64,000 nt of DNA from Lunularia cruciata (lineage: Eukaryota; Streptophyta; Marchantiopsida; Lunulariales; Lunulariaceae): positions 43,935,493 through 43,999,492 of the forward strand of contig OX419759.1 of assembly GCA_948567375.1 (NCBI GenBank), given 5' to 3'. The notes below the pieces were generated by a model, which had not been told where the DNA came from, did no database searches, and was given only the letters and a program-made list of their open reading frames with translations. Each line of letters begins with the position of its first letter. The stretch's first letter is position 1. Below are positions 22,735 through 34,059 of the stretch, piece after piece. Position numbers and translations under genes: made by a program.

Positions 22735-24057
22735 ACAATGAGGACATAAGGAATACTCAAGATGGAGATTGGTTAATCAATTTCCACACCATTCAATACC
22801 CAAAAAACTTAATAAAATGGTGTTGGATGGATGAACATCAAATTCAAACTATCATTGCTGGAATAAGGGAGGCCAATCTCATAATGGACCTCAAAATTAT
22901 CCTTGGCCTACATTACCCTCATCTAGAGGTATTCTTCTTTCTTTACTTCTTTATTGTTCTCCATGTTTCTCCAGTTTCAAAAGTTTAGTCTTCATTTCAT
23001 GTTTTTCTTGAATGTGATTGGGTCTCAATTATTAGTGCCTATGGGCACCTCCTTGCCTCTCCTTGTGTTGCCCCTTCATCATACACACTTAAACCCTAAA
23101 CCTTGTTCCAATCTCGGAGTGCCAATGAGTGTCATACGGCACCACTCTTTGTTTCTTTAGTATTCCTTGTCCAGCAATGGTGCCCAGTGCTGCTATGCTT
23201 GCCCGGTAGCACTCACGGGTGTAACATCACATCACCTGCACTTTACTTTTATTGAAATTTTGGGTTTGCCTTGTCCTACTACAGCGCACAACACAGTAGC
23301 ACCTATCCACCAATGCCAATGGGTGTTGCCTTGTGGCAAACTTACAATAATTTCCTATCTTGGAGAGGCCACGAGTGGCATCCCATATCATCCTATCACC
23401 TCTTTGTTGTTTGGGAATGTTGCCAGGCAGCAACCAACATCTTTTTGTATGAGTAATGAGGCTTATAACTTTTTGGTTGGTGATTTTTGCAAGTACTTGC
23501 ATGTACAGAGTTTGCAAGTTCTTGGTACAAAGGGAGACAGTTTCAATCAACACTGGCTATAGCTAGAGATACACTTGCAATGCCAAGATGGAGGACACCA
23601 AGAATAAGGAATGCTGCTTACATAGTTGTTTCAGAAAGGGTTTCTACAAAGAGATAGGGTTGCAAAGAGGTATCTGGCTAGGCAATATGTGTATCATGCA
23701 TTAAGGGCTTTCTTATAGTTGATAGGTGCACTTGTGGCACCAACTATTTGGCCCAAGATTGTACATGGGCATTTAGTTCTCAACACCAAGATAAAGTTGA
23801 GGAGATTTGGTGTGGAGGTTTATGATTGGGGGGAGTTAGCATTTCAAGCTATCATTACACAAGTGTGGAGTTTGCAAAGCCTTTTGAGGAAACCTAAGGG
23901 GCACATGTTTGGAGTCATCATCTTCCTTGGGCAGATACTTACTCACCTCTTTGTGGAGAGAGGTTATATTCCTGATGAGGAAGTGTCCTACTTGAGTGAT
24001 GGAGAAGAGGAGATTATACGTGATGAAGAGGATGATGATGATCATGATGATGCATAG
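22735..24057 (+). pseudogene. Unknown protein remnant with acidic C-terminus
   Basis: Two coding-like blocks on the plus strand. The first (22735-22930) reads EDIRNTQDGDWLINFHTI and onward with no stop. The second (about 23560-24057) has a 112-codon open stretch from 23719 and ends in a run of about 20 mainly Glu and Asp residues (22 with the two His and final Ala). The first block ends at a gt, and the gap of about 630 bases could be an intron or an insertion. I do not recognise the family. The neighbourhood suggests a retroelement-associated protein, but that is a guess. Confidence 0.35.
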
Positions 24058-24599
24058 AGTAAGGACAAGGACAAGAGTGCAAATGATGGGAAGGATGAGG
24101 ATAGTGGGTGATTGATTAGATTTGAGTTTTGGTATATTTTTGAATATTTCATGTTTGAAAACATACAAAGTTCTATTCTATATACCATTATTGTATTTAA
24201 TTAATGATTTAATTTAACATACCTTAATGAATGAACTTGTATATTCACTTGATAAAAAGGGACTTTTAACTTGATGGATGACTATATGTACCACTTGTGA
24301 AAATGTAATACCATCTACCATTGCTCCTCTAGGTTAAGCAAATTTAGTCCTAAACAGTAATTGGCTGCAAAAGGCACAAGATGTGAGGTGGCCAATCAAT
24401 CCTCCATTGTACTATCAGCTACCTCATCCTCAATAGAAACATCTTGCCCAATTCACACTCTCTCTTGCAAACATGAGAGTGTGAATTGGAAGAAGTCTTG
24501 GAAAAAGACTACCTACTACTTTGTTACATGTGTAGTCCAATCCGGCTTTATCATGGTCATCATCTCTTCATCATGGACCCAATGATACTTCATTGTATT
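24058..24599. other. No gene; contains a perfect 15-bp hairpin
   Basis: AT-rich spacer. At 24448-24462 and 24475-24489 the arms ccaattcacactctc and gagagtgtgaattgg pair perfectly around a 12-base loop. No terminator-like T run follows and no gene context explains it. Confidence 0.4.
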
Positions 24600-25524
24600 G
24601 GGTCTACATAGGTATCTACCTTATATCTATTCTTCTTCTGAGGTTCACTAAAGGAAGTATTTGGTTCCTATTTTTCTTCCATAGGATCTTTGTAGGCTCT
24701 CTTGCATCTTATCCTAAAACTAACCTCTTATCCTTTTTGGTCCATCAAGCTAGGTTTCCTCTTTTCTCCTCCTCATTTGGACCGTCCTCACAATTACTAG
24801 TTCTGATTTCTATTATGAAGCTTGGAAACTAAGACTCTAGTTCTATGCCAAAAAGGTGATCCAAGGTTGGCTCAAGACTTTTCAACCTGTCTAATGATAG
24901 GATTTTTGACTAAGATTGCCAACCAAAACCTATCTTCCTCCCTTGAACAACATTATGTTATAATCTTTAACACTCAGCTTTGCACATAGCAATCCCACAA
25001 CTCGGCTTGTAAGTCTAATACAATCAAGAAAAATACTCAAAGGAATAGGATAGTTGTTCAACATTGCAGATTCTCCTTGACAAAGTCTTGTTTTATACTC
25101 TCTTGATTCATAGTCATTCTTCAATTAAACTTTAGTCAAGAATCACCTCTTTCTACATGCGTTACTCCTATCACTTTTGAATTTATCCTCACATGAAGTA
25201 ACCTTTCTCAAGTTTACCTTCTTGGTTAGTATAGCACAGGTTAAGGTTGTTAAGGATCCTTGGATTGGGTTTCTTATTCTGATGGACAGTGTCTTCACTT
25301 TGGGTCTTCCATCCTTCCAAGTCCAATCCAAGTCTTCATCTTCTCCCATCCAAATTCTACTTCCTTCGGTCAGATTGGACTTTTTACTTCAGATTTAAAC
25401 ACATCAATTCTCTTCATCTAACCTTTTCTACTTAAGAATACACTTTCTATCCTAACTGGTTGTGGTACCCATATTTTTTTTTTTTTGACAAACAATTGTA
25501 AAAAAATAAAAATATGGGTACCAC
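24600..25524 (-). repeat. LTR-6, truncated remnant of the long-LTR family
   Basis: Minus-strand piece matching the first part of LTR-1, LTR-2 and LTR-3. At 24720-24920 it follows LTR-3 47500-47630 (shared blocks such as caaggttggctcaagact and ggtgatccaa). At 25143-25349 it follows LTR-1 14800-14900 (shared peptide NPIQ in the same context). Its 5' tip, read on the minus strand, is TGTGGTACCCATA at 25524. The downstream two-thirds of the LTR is missing. It is heavily decayed. Confidence 0.65.
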
Positions 25525-25531
25525 AACCAGT
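25455..25531. repeat. 77-bp hairpin at the LTR-6 tip
   Basis: Near-perfect inverted repeat. Arms of 24 bases or more start actggttgtggtaccc on each strand, then run into poly-T and poly-A, around a short loop holding acaattgt. The arms contain the family's LTR tip TGTGGTACCC and also six bases outside it (ACTGGT). Confidence 0.85.
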
Positions 25532-26067
25532 CATATTGCATGGGAGATATGCCATGAGAAGGTCTTCCTTTGGGATTTGGAGTGCTTCAGAAAAAACTAG
25601 AGGATCAATTACAAGTTTTTGTAAATCATGGAGCATTTTGTTTCAAACCTTAAATTCCCAAAGCAAAATCTGAAAGCCAAAGACAATGCGAAGAAATTGA
25701 GCACCTCTACATAGAACTCCCTACATCTCTCAAAATAAAGTGATCATGACAATCCCAAGTAAAAACAGCATTGCATTCATGAAGTGTTGCATTTGATGAA
25801 GAGATGGCACCACATGCAAGATGCTTCATCTTTGAGCACTAAATAGTACCAAGTAGTAAACGATCCTTCACATTTGATTGCAAGGAGTGGTACGTTGCAT
25901 GAGAAATTTAAACTTGGGCAAGGAAGTACATCATGTGACAATGACTATGCCTCAACAAAACCTTTGAACAAACCCAAGCTCTTACAATTTTGTCAATTGT
26001 AGCTTTTGATGTTGGAAGCTAGCACAAGCAAAAACACAAGAATCCAAATTATTGAGTAAAGCAAGCA
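25532..26067. other. No gene recognised
   Basis: Sequence between the hairpin and LTR-2. It has no readable domain. The last five bases (AAGCA, 26063-26067) are the left target-site duplication of LTR-2. Confidence 0.3.
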
Positions 26068-26742
26068 TGTGACAACCCGGCAAATATCACTTTTGCGGTA
26101 ATCGGGTAAGTGAAGTTCGTTCCCGCAGAGATACGAGTCAGAAATGTCCAAATACGAAGCAAAGTAACAATTTCAGTTCTTCTTGAGTTCTTCTTTAGTC
26201 TCTCAGGTAGAAACCACACCCAGAAGAGAGTAACAAGCACTGACTCGCAGTCTTGTCACAAATTCACACTCCTTAATCACAACTCCATCAAATCTTTCCA
26301 AACAATCTTGATTGTGATGATTCAGGCTCTCCCGAAAACGGCACTTCACTGCAAAACGACTTCGCCACAGAATTGTGTTCCACCCTTCCACTGAAGGCAC
26401 AACTTCCTCAATCGAAATTGCTTCACATCAACTTCGCACTGCACTCACAAATGCAGAATACTACCAACACTACAATTCCTCTCAGATCTGTCAAGGCATT
26501 GCTTTGATTGCACTTCACTCAGGATCAAACACACAGAATGAAGATCAAGGCTGTGGAATCTAACATCCAACAAGCACTCTGACTTGCACTTTGAATTTCT
26601 CCAAACATTCACAAACACACTTGCAAAGTTGATACTCGGAATCAAGCTCAAGCAACGAGCACTGCTTTACAACACTTCGCTTTATCTATTCTCAGAAATA
26701 ATGAGCACTGAACAACAATTTCATGCGAATGCCACTCTTAAA

Positions 26743-26751
26743 TAGTGAAGC
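26743..26751 (-). promoter_or_regulatory. TATA-like box downstream of the LTR ORF
   Basis: CTATTTAAG on the minus strand, about 110 bases after the ORF stop and about 680 bases before the LTR end. The equivalent position in LTR-5 (56024-56032) reads CTATTTAAA. This is a candidate promoter for element RNA; function inferred only from sequence and conservation. Confidence 0.4.
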
Positions 26752-26861
26752 AATTGATAGTTCTAACAACTATACCGTTTCTACATCAACTGTTCTAACC
26801 TGCAGATCCGAAATGACAATGCACCTCTTCATATCTGCCCCTTCAAATCTCAAATCGGTTA

Positions 26862-29432
26862 CTAATCCGATCCGATGTCTACTTCTTCCTCGGCTTTCAA
26901 ACCCGAACCCAAAGTAATCTTACTTCCTACTACTCTGTCCTCGGGTTTCACAACTCCTACATCTTCTACCAGATCCAGCAATTCTCTTTCCTGATCTGAA
27001 ATTGCACTAGTGGGTAATCTATCTAACTCTTCATCTTTCGACCCACTCTTCTCTACTGTCGCTGAGGGCAACTCCGAAGACATTTGGATCCCGATGTTAT
27101 CTACGTCGGGTTTTGCTTTAACATCCTGCTGAAGCTTTTCTAACTCTATTCTTACTAAGTCTAATCTAATTGCGATATTGTCTTCTACTTCTAAGATCTT
27201 CCTATCTACACGAGTTCTCAATTTAATCAACAAGACATTCAAATCTGTATCTTTCGCTTGCCTTCGCCTCGTCTCCTGCACCAACAGCTTCAACTCGTGT
27301 AGACGCGCTTCTTCAATTCGAACGCTGGTCTCTGTACTTACATCGTGTTTACCCGGAGGACTATCTCCTGCAATGGCTCTAATCTTGTCTTCCTTTCTCG
27401 TTCCTGATCTGCAAGCCATTCCTCTCTGTACATCGCCAATTCTTCTTCGAATTTGGCCTTCACCGCGTCCTTCCTTTTCTCCTTCTGTGCAACCTTCTCT
27501 TCCTGATTACGAAGTAAGTCTCGTAATCTCTCTTCTTCTCCATATCTCGCAGCCAACTCTCGCTGCCAGAGTTGCTTCTTCTCCTCCATACTCTCCATCA
27601 CTCGATCGAGCTCTTGATCCTTTGATGCTACTCTCACCATAGCATGGATGAGCTCTACTCTTGAATCAGCAAATTGCTGCTTCAAGATTTCAAATTCAGC
27701 TACTTGTCTCTCCCTTACGACGTCACTCTTCCTCGCAAGATCCTCTCGATAGCTCACTTCTCTCTTCAGGTCTTTGATTACCTGACTTCTCTCCACTGCT
27801 TCCGCTTGCAGTACTTCTCTCTCCTTCTCACCTCGGGTTATACTCTTCTTCAACTCCGAGTTTTCTTCTTCTAATCTCAATACCACCTGCAATACAGTCT
27901 TTACCTCTAGACAAGTCGACTGCATCTCCTTCTTCTTCTTCTCCAACTTCACCAACAGCAGGCAGACTACCATCTGCAGGTAATCTACTCCATTACTGAT
28001 ACCTTCGTCCTCCCGCGGAGTAGTCTCTCTTCTTTCTTCGTGTTCTCCCAATTCTCACCTTCTTCTCTAGAGTCTTCGTATCGGAATTGATGCCTCACTG
28101 CCCAAGCTTCCTTCTACCTCTTCCTTCACTCTACTCGGTCCCGCTTCACCCTTCGCCTTACGTCTCGAGCAAATTCCTCGCTGTACTGCGATCTTCTTCT
28201 CCTTGAGCACCGGTACTTCGTCTTCCAGCGCCACATTGTCTTCGGCTTTTACTTTGGCTTGAATTTCTTCTTCGTATTCTTCAGCCGTTGGTGCCGAGGT
28301 CATTTCTCCACCGTCTTCACTGTCACTGCTTGTATCTCCACTCTGCAGTGTCAGCTCAGGTTCCTCCTCACGTTCCGAGTCCCCTGTCTTGAGCTCGGCT
28401 TCGCCTTCTGAGTCTTCATCTTCCGACTCAATCACCACCATTCCTCACCTCGGGTTATTTTTCTACATCTTCTGAGGTTTCTTGTTTTCTTTGGTGTCTG
28501 CTTGCCGAGTTCTCTTCTTTGTCGGGGTACTTTCAACGACCTCCACGTTCTTCCCTGTCTTCGCGTAGTAATCGTCTGCGCTCCGGATTTGGAGAATGTA
28601 TTGCTGCTCCTCCGCGTCGACTTCTCTTCTCAAATCAGGATGGAAATGAGACACCATTCGATTACGCTCAGCCACATTGAGCAGATTTAACCCGAGGTAA
28701 AAGTGGGCTGCAAATGGTACGATGTAGTGTGGAGGTGACTTATCTCGCAGATTCCACACCATCTGCCTCGTTCTTCCGTGAAAGCACCTTGCCCAATTTA
28801 TCGGTTCTCCTGCAAATAACTTGTGAAAGAACACCGCTTGGTGTTTCATCACATAAGTAGTTCTCTTCGGCTTTAGGAGGGCCATTAGTGCACTCACAAT
28901 TCTCCTCCTCATTGGGTCCTTATAACTCTTAACTTTATACCCATTCTTCGTCCTCTTCGACGAGAAGGCTTCTCTCACCTCCTGCGTTTCTTGAGCTATC
29001 TCTCCTTTCCCCAAGAACGTGGCCCCCTGCTCCGAGCCTGCCTCCTTCCCGAGTACGAGTCTCCAATCCGACTCTGTCCAGCAAGCCGGATTTCCTCTTC
29101 CCTTCTTCCTCGGGACCATCGAGACATTTACTCTCAATGATTTCTGTCATGAATCATGGAAAACTTATGTTCCAATTCCATGCCAGAAAGGTGATCTGAA
29201 GTCGGCTCAAGACTTCGATCCTCGCTATGACATCTAATCTCCAAATTGCATGATTTCTCATTGCAAATTCGGAGTTCTTCTTCCCTCCTCCCATCTCTTC
29301 TGCTTCCTTTTGGTCTCTTGATTTCTCTCTCTCGACTTCTCCCTTACGCACTAACACGAGTCCAACGCTATGTCCCTTTCCCTGATCACCTGCAAGACGA
29401 CTCCTCAACGGCGAAGGAAAATTGCTCGACAT
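26862..29432 (-). pseudogene. Long ORF carried inside LTR-2 (globular, acidic and coiled-coil protein)
   Basis: About 850 codons, nearly intact, wholly within the LTR. The start ATG at 29432-29430 is shared with LTR-3 (MSSNFP in both). Order: basic N-terminal region; a domain near 29040-28463 with YVMKHQAVFFHKLF, EPINW and MVWNLRDK; an acidic Ser/Glu linker (28441-28200); heptad-rich coiled coil (28050-27340) with LRLEEENSELKKSITR; and a C-terminal module IGIQMSSEL with a last EEEVDIGSD (26862-26890). One TGA near 29154 replaces Gly of LTR-3, and frame changes occur near 29095 and 27400. The function is unknown. The middle domain loosely recalls plant retroelement domains called 'putative plant transposon protein', but I cannot confirm this. 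Confidence 0.75.
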
Positions 29433-29450
29433 TTCGTTGTTGCAGTTTCG

Positions 29451-29460
29451 ATTTTTATAG
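29451..29460 (-). promoter_or_regulatory. TATA-like box just upstream of the LTR-2 ORF
   Basis: CTATAAAAAT on the minus strand, about 20 bases upstream of the ORF start. The same box stands in LTR-3 at about 47861-47870. It is unusually close to the ATG for a TATA promoter, so use of this ATG from that promoter is uncertain. Confidence 0.35.
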
Positions 29461-29851
29461 AGTTGCACTTCTTCGTCTTCCGTCACTTCGAGTTTCTACC
29501 AAGAAATCACACCTCTTGCATGCACCTGTCACTGTCGCCCCACCTTTGCGCGTATGAGCCGCCAATTTTGAAACGGCCCCTTCTTGAATTTCTCGCTCCG
29601 ACGAAAGGTTGTTAGACTGTCTTTGCCTTGGGTTGAGCTCCCCCCGAGCCAAAGACAATTTACTTTGTATCGTATGCTGACACGGCATTTCAGAGTACTT
29701 CGCCTTATGACCCGAGGTCACTTAACTTCGGGTTTCACCCCGAAGACAGTTTTCTTTGTCTTCTTCGGCCAAACAGGCGCAATCCGACTTCTCTATACAC
29801 TTCTTCTGCTTTATTTTGAAAAAAAACAAAAAATGTGGGCACCACAAAGCA

Positions 29852-32800
29852 TATGGATCAAAGACCTATTACAAGAAGGAGATCATCCAAACAAAAGCCA
29901 AGGGCTACATGCACAGCAAATACGAATTCACAAGAGGCTGATTTTAGGAGCCCTCATGGACTGATTAGATCAAAAAGGGAAACATGCAGTCATTGCTAGT
30001 GCTCAAGAATTCTACATAAATGTAGAACAATATCAAGTCCTTCCCATATTCCTCCTAAAAGGTATATATCACATAATTTTTTAAGAGTTGTAGAATTGTG
30101 CTAACACCAAATGCTTTCAAGAGAGAGCAATAACAAGGTGGGACCAAATCTTACAAGCTACAAGCAAAGAGGAGATAATGGCACTACAAAAGATTTTAGA
30201 GGTGGAAGCTCCAATTTACATACAATTGGGGTACTTATAAGGGAAAACATGAAACATGGAAAGATGTGGAATTTTTTGGCTTACAAGTTCTTCTTGCCAA
30301 TGAAGGAGGAGCTCTCTAAGATACAAGCAATAGCTGATACAAGTGGAATTGAAGATAATCCATCTCGTGATTCCCATATTAGGTGATCCCAAGCGCTTTG
30401 TAACCATGGCCATCACTGAAGATACTATTTGGGAGGTATTATCTCTTGGGCCTAGGTCAAAGGAAATTCCTCTTGCTTGAAGGGAATTCAGATTCAGCCC
30501 TCAACACTTACCAAGGCTTCTTTCTTCAATACAACCAATAGTTCAATGGGAAACATAAACAAACATGGGTTACCTATGACAATAGTAATGCACCCTTCCA
30601 CTATTCTATGCCATGAAAATCTTCCATTGGATAATAGGTGGACATGGGACTGTACCCTTCCTAAGCATTTCATTAACAAACATCTTGATCAGAAGCATGA
30701 CACATGGAGAACAATTGGATTATGCTCCCATAATATTTACTAAACTATGGGAGTGCTTCTCAAGCTTCAAGAAGGAGGTCCCAACTCAAAAAGCAAAGGG
30801 ATGTAGACCCTTCTTGATAGGGGCCCATACTGATGGCAATCCCTGAACACCTAGCTCCAAGTAGCTTCCAAATGAAGGAGAACCTAACCATGGAGATATT
30901 GCTGACTTCTCAACTGCCCATTTTCAAGAAAAGTTACCAAGAAGTTGTAAAATGGGTTGGAGGTAAAATTGTGAGTCCCCATGTAACAGCCTTGCTAATT
31001 GCAAGCTGTACAAAATGGACTAATGGAGAGCAAGCAAACCTTTTGAAGCTATGGATGGCTCTTGCCATCATGGTCAAATAGGAAGAGTTGCAAGAGCAAT
31101 GCATCCTAGCCAAAGAAGAAGTTGCATGGAGAAAGCAAAAGAAGGCAACTAGCTCCAATAAAGGTGTAACAACTTCCCCTTCCTCACCCAAGGAGCAAAA
31201 TAAACTATGGATGAGAATCAAAACTCCCACATCAGGAAGAGGTAGATCACCTCATATTCAAGAGGAGAACAACCTCAACAAAAGGGAAAGGGACCAAAAC
31301 CATAGACCCAGACTTCTTGTGTCCTTTTATGAAAGTGCGGGTGCTACATCACTAGGGGAACCCCATGTTATCCAATGAGAAAATGATTCCTAAAGTGAAC
31401 CTCAGATGGGAGGTTTCTCCAAAAACCCCTACCAATTGGCCAGGTTCTTAGGCTTGGACAAGGGACTCCGACTTTTCTCTCATGCATTAGCAATAATCCC
31501 CACGTCCATGAGACTCAAGCCCATACTATTAAGTCAAGAAACCAACCTTGCATAACAGGACAGGTTGGAGGCGTCATCTCACTTGATGGACACCTTTTTA
31601 ACAGCCTAGTAGGTAGGGGATAATTTTATAAGTGGGCACCCAACCAGGCTTGGAAACTTGGTGCGTTGTCCATCACAACAGACTTAAAATATGGACAATT
31701 GGCCTCCAACAAAATTCTAGAGCTACAAGAGGAGCATGAGTAGTACAAAGGAAAGAGCACCCATAAACTCCATGAGGTAGAGTTGGTTTGAGCTTAGAAG
31801 CAGTTTGAGTAGCAAAAGGAGACTACCAAGCTTACCAAGGAGCTGGTAGAAACATAATTATAGGTACAACTTGCAAAAGCTAAGAACCTTGCCTTGGATG
31901 CTCAATTATCCTAAGCTCACATAGAGGAAAAGAAAAACAAGGGTGAGCTATAGATATTAAGAACCAAATCAGTCATGCAAAGGAAGATTCCAAGGCTGTG
32001 GGAGGGAGATACAGGAACTGACCAACTCAAAAGAGTGCTATAGAGAGATCAAAGGATTAAAATTATCCCAATTGGCATTAGAATCAACAACCACACATTT
32101 GGAGAAGGAGAGAAGCAGTTGGGAGGAAGCCAGGCAAAATCTAGAAAAGAAATAACTTCCCTGTGAGTAACTACAACTAAGCTAACCAATCAGAAGACTC
32201 AATATAGAAAAAAATTCTTTATCATAAGGAGAGAAGACATAAAGAGCAGGTGGAAGTAGAAGCCAAACAGAACTTTTGCAATGACTTGATGATCCAAAAC
32301 CAAAAATTAGGGCAAAAGGTAAACCAACTACTTTGGTTTGTCACTCGGCACAAGTTGGAACCTTTGGAGGAAGAAAACTTGGAGGCCAATGAAGATGAGG
32401 ATACAAAGGACAAAGAGCATGAAGGATCCATGGGTAGAGGACCTTAGAAGAGAGACCCTGAAGATGATAGGTCAGGGTTACCAAGTAGAGGGAGTCCCAC
32501 ATGAGGCAGATCCTCTACTTCCACTTCATTTGGGCCTAGTACTCCTCAAGTACAAGTCCTCTCTCATAAAGAAGACAGGAAACATCTCAACCCAAGGACA
32601 AAATAGAGGAAATAGTCCCATACACCAGGAAGCTATGGGAAGAATATCCCTTGAGAAATGCATGGACTCTATTAGAAGTGGAGTTATGGCATTGGCAAGT
32701 TCTCCAACTAGAGGGCTGATCATCAAAAAATATCAGAATTAGAGAAGTATGATGGAAGTCACCTATATTTTTGATGTAATCAAGATGGTGACCAAGAAAT

Positions 32801-33240
32801 TACCTCAAGAGGAACAAAAGGCCACCATTTTGGACTTATTGGAAGAAGAGATGAGCTAGATAAGTCCATATGACACCAAGGCGCAACATCTCAAACTAGG
32901 AGACATTGCAGGATACTCTTAGGAGAAGGTAATAGCAACAAAGAATAGGTAGAGGAAGAGATTGTAATGAAAGGAATTACCATGAAACTTCCATTGCCCC
33001 CATTTGAAAGCAAAGCAAAGCAAAGCATGAGGAAGTTCTGGCCTCTGCCATAGACAATCAAGAAGGAGTCAAGCTAACCCCAGAAGCTATAGAGCTGGTA
33101 AAATAGCTAGCCAAAAATACAATCTCTTTGAACAAGGAATTCATATTCTTTATGATTGCATCTTAGGCCCCATAACCTTGAGATCCCATTGACACAATAT
33201 TAATCTTCACACACATGAGACAAATAAAGGAGTAGGAAAG
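29852..33240 (+). pseudogene. Decayed gag-like protein with coiled coil
   Basis: Coding-like plus-strand region in many short frames. The N-terminal part reads LGDPKRFVTMAITEDTIWEV (about 30380-30440), then a hydrophobic domain with YAMKIFHWIIGG and LLTSQLPIFKKSYQEVVKWVGG (about 30600-30960). Lys/Glu-rich segments follow (EELQEQCILAKEEVAWRKQKK, 31081-31143). Heptad-like sequence near 32010-32160 includes LEKERSSWEEARQNLEKK. The layout, a globular domain and then long coiled coil, resembles the ORF in LTR-2 without clear sequence identity. It is probably a retroelement protein. I found no zinc knuckle or pol domain. Confidence 0.45.
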
Positions 33241-33384
33241 TTGTGCACTATAGATGATTGCAATCTAGGCCATAGAACCAAGAATGGCTCCTTCTCTGTC
33301 CAGGCCAAAGCCAAATTTGAGAGCTCTCTTTCCTATCCCTCTGCCTCTACCTGTCCAGTCCAAGCCAAGCTCTTTTCTCAAAAA

Positions 33385-33640
33385 GTTCTCTACTCCTCTA
33401 TACAGCCAGGCTCAGTCCTTCGAGTTCTCTCTTCAGGCCTTTCTTTCAATGATTTTCCTTCTTGTACAACCAAGGCCACACTCATCTTTGAATGTTCTCT
33501 ACTCCTCTATACAGCCAGGCTCAGTCCTTCGAGTTCTCTCTTCAGGCCTTTCTTTCAATGATTTTCCTTCGTGTACAGCCAAGGCCACACTCATCTTTGA
33601 ATGTTCTCTACTCCTTTGTACAGCCAGGCTCAGTCCTTCG
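33385..33640 (+). repeat. 109-bp tandem repeat, about 2.4 copies
   Basis: Unit starts at 33385, 33494 and 33603 (gttctctactcct), exactly 109 bases apart. Units 1 and 2 differ by only a few bases. The third stops matching near 33640. Confidence 0.92.
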
Positions 33641-34059
33641 AGTTTCTCCTTCCCCTTCTCTCCTGTCACAGTCCAAACAAATCCTTCTCTCGAGGTCTCT
33701 TCCACTCCTCACTCTTTCTCCGTCCAGGCCAAAGTCTCCTCTTCAAGAATTCTTCTGCTGTTGTCCTACACTCCTCTTGTCTTTTTGATTCCTCTCCGTT
33801 TGCTTCTTTTGTTTCTTGATTTCTCTACCTTTGTTCCTCCCGTCCTCTCAAAGACTTTTCTCAATCTTCCATTTTTCATGTCTTTTGTTCTATCAAAAGT
33901 CCTTCTCCTGAATTCTTCTTGTCCTCCTTCCTCTCCAAAACTCCTCTCATGCTTCCAATATTTCCGATGCTCTATTGGAAAATCCTTCTTCTGGTTCCCT
34001 CTTCTCCTCCTTATCAATTTCTCTTTCCTCTTCTCTCCTTTTGATATTCTTTGATATTC

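Larger units (their letters stand above)
26068..29846 (-). repeat. LTR-2, best-kept solo long LTR
   Basis: Solo LTR of 3779 bp on the minus strand. Read in its own direction it starts TGTGGTGCCCACA (29846) and ends CGGGTTGTCACA (26068). It is flanked by the perfect duplication AAGCA (26063-26067 and 29847-29851). It keeps many CpG sites that LTR-3 shows as TpG or CpA, for example at 29728-29745 against 48138-48155. It is the best-preserved copy here of the internal ORF. Confidence 0.95.

Noticed and set aside
28463-29137. Assigning the LTR ORF domain to the Pfam 'putative plant transposon protein' family
   Set aside because: The resemblance (a hydrophobic stretch, PINW, then a helical region) is too loose to name without a profile search.
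33284-34054. Open frame of 256 codons as a gene
   Set aside because: It runs through the 109-bp repeat in purine-poor DNA, where stop codons are rare in all frames. The protein is Ser/Leu/Phe/Pro-rich, low in complexity, and has no domain.
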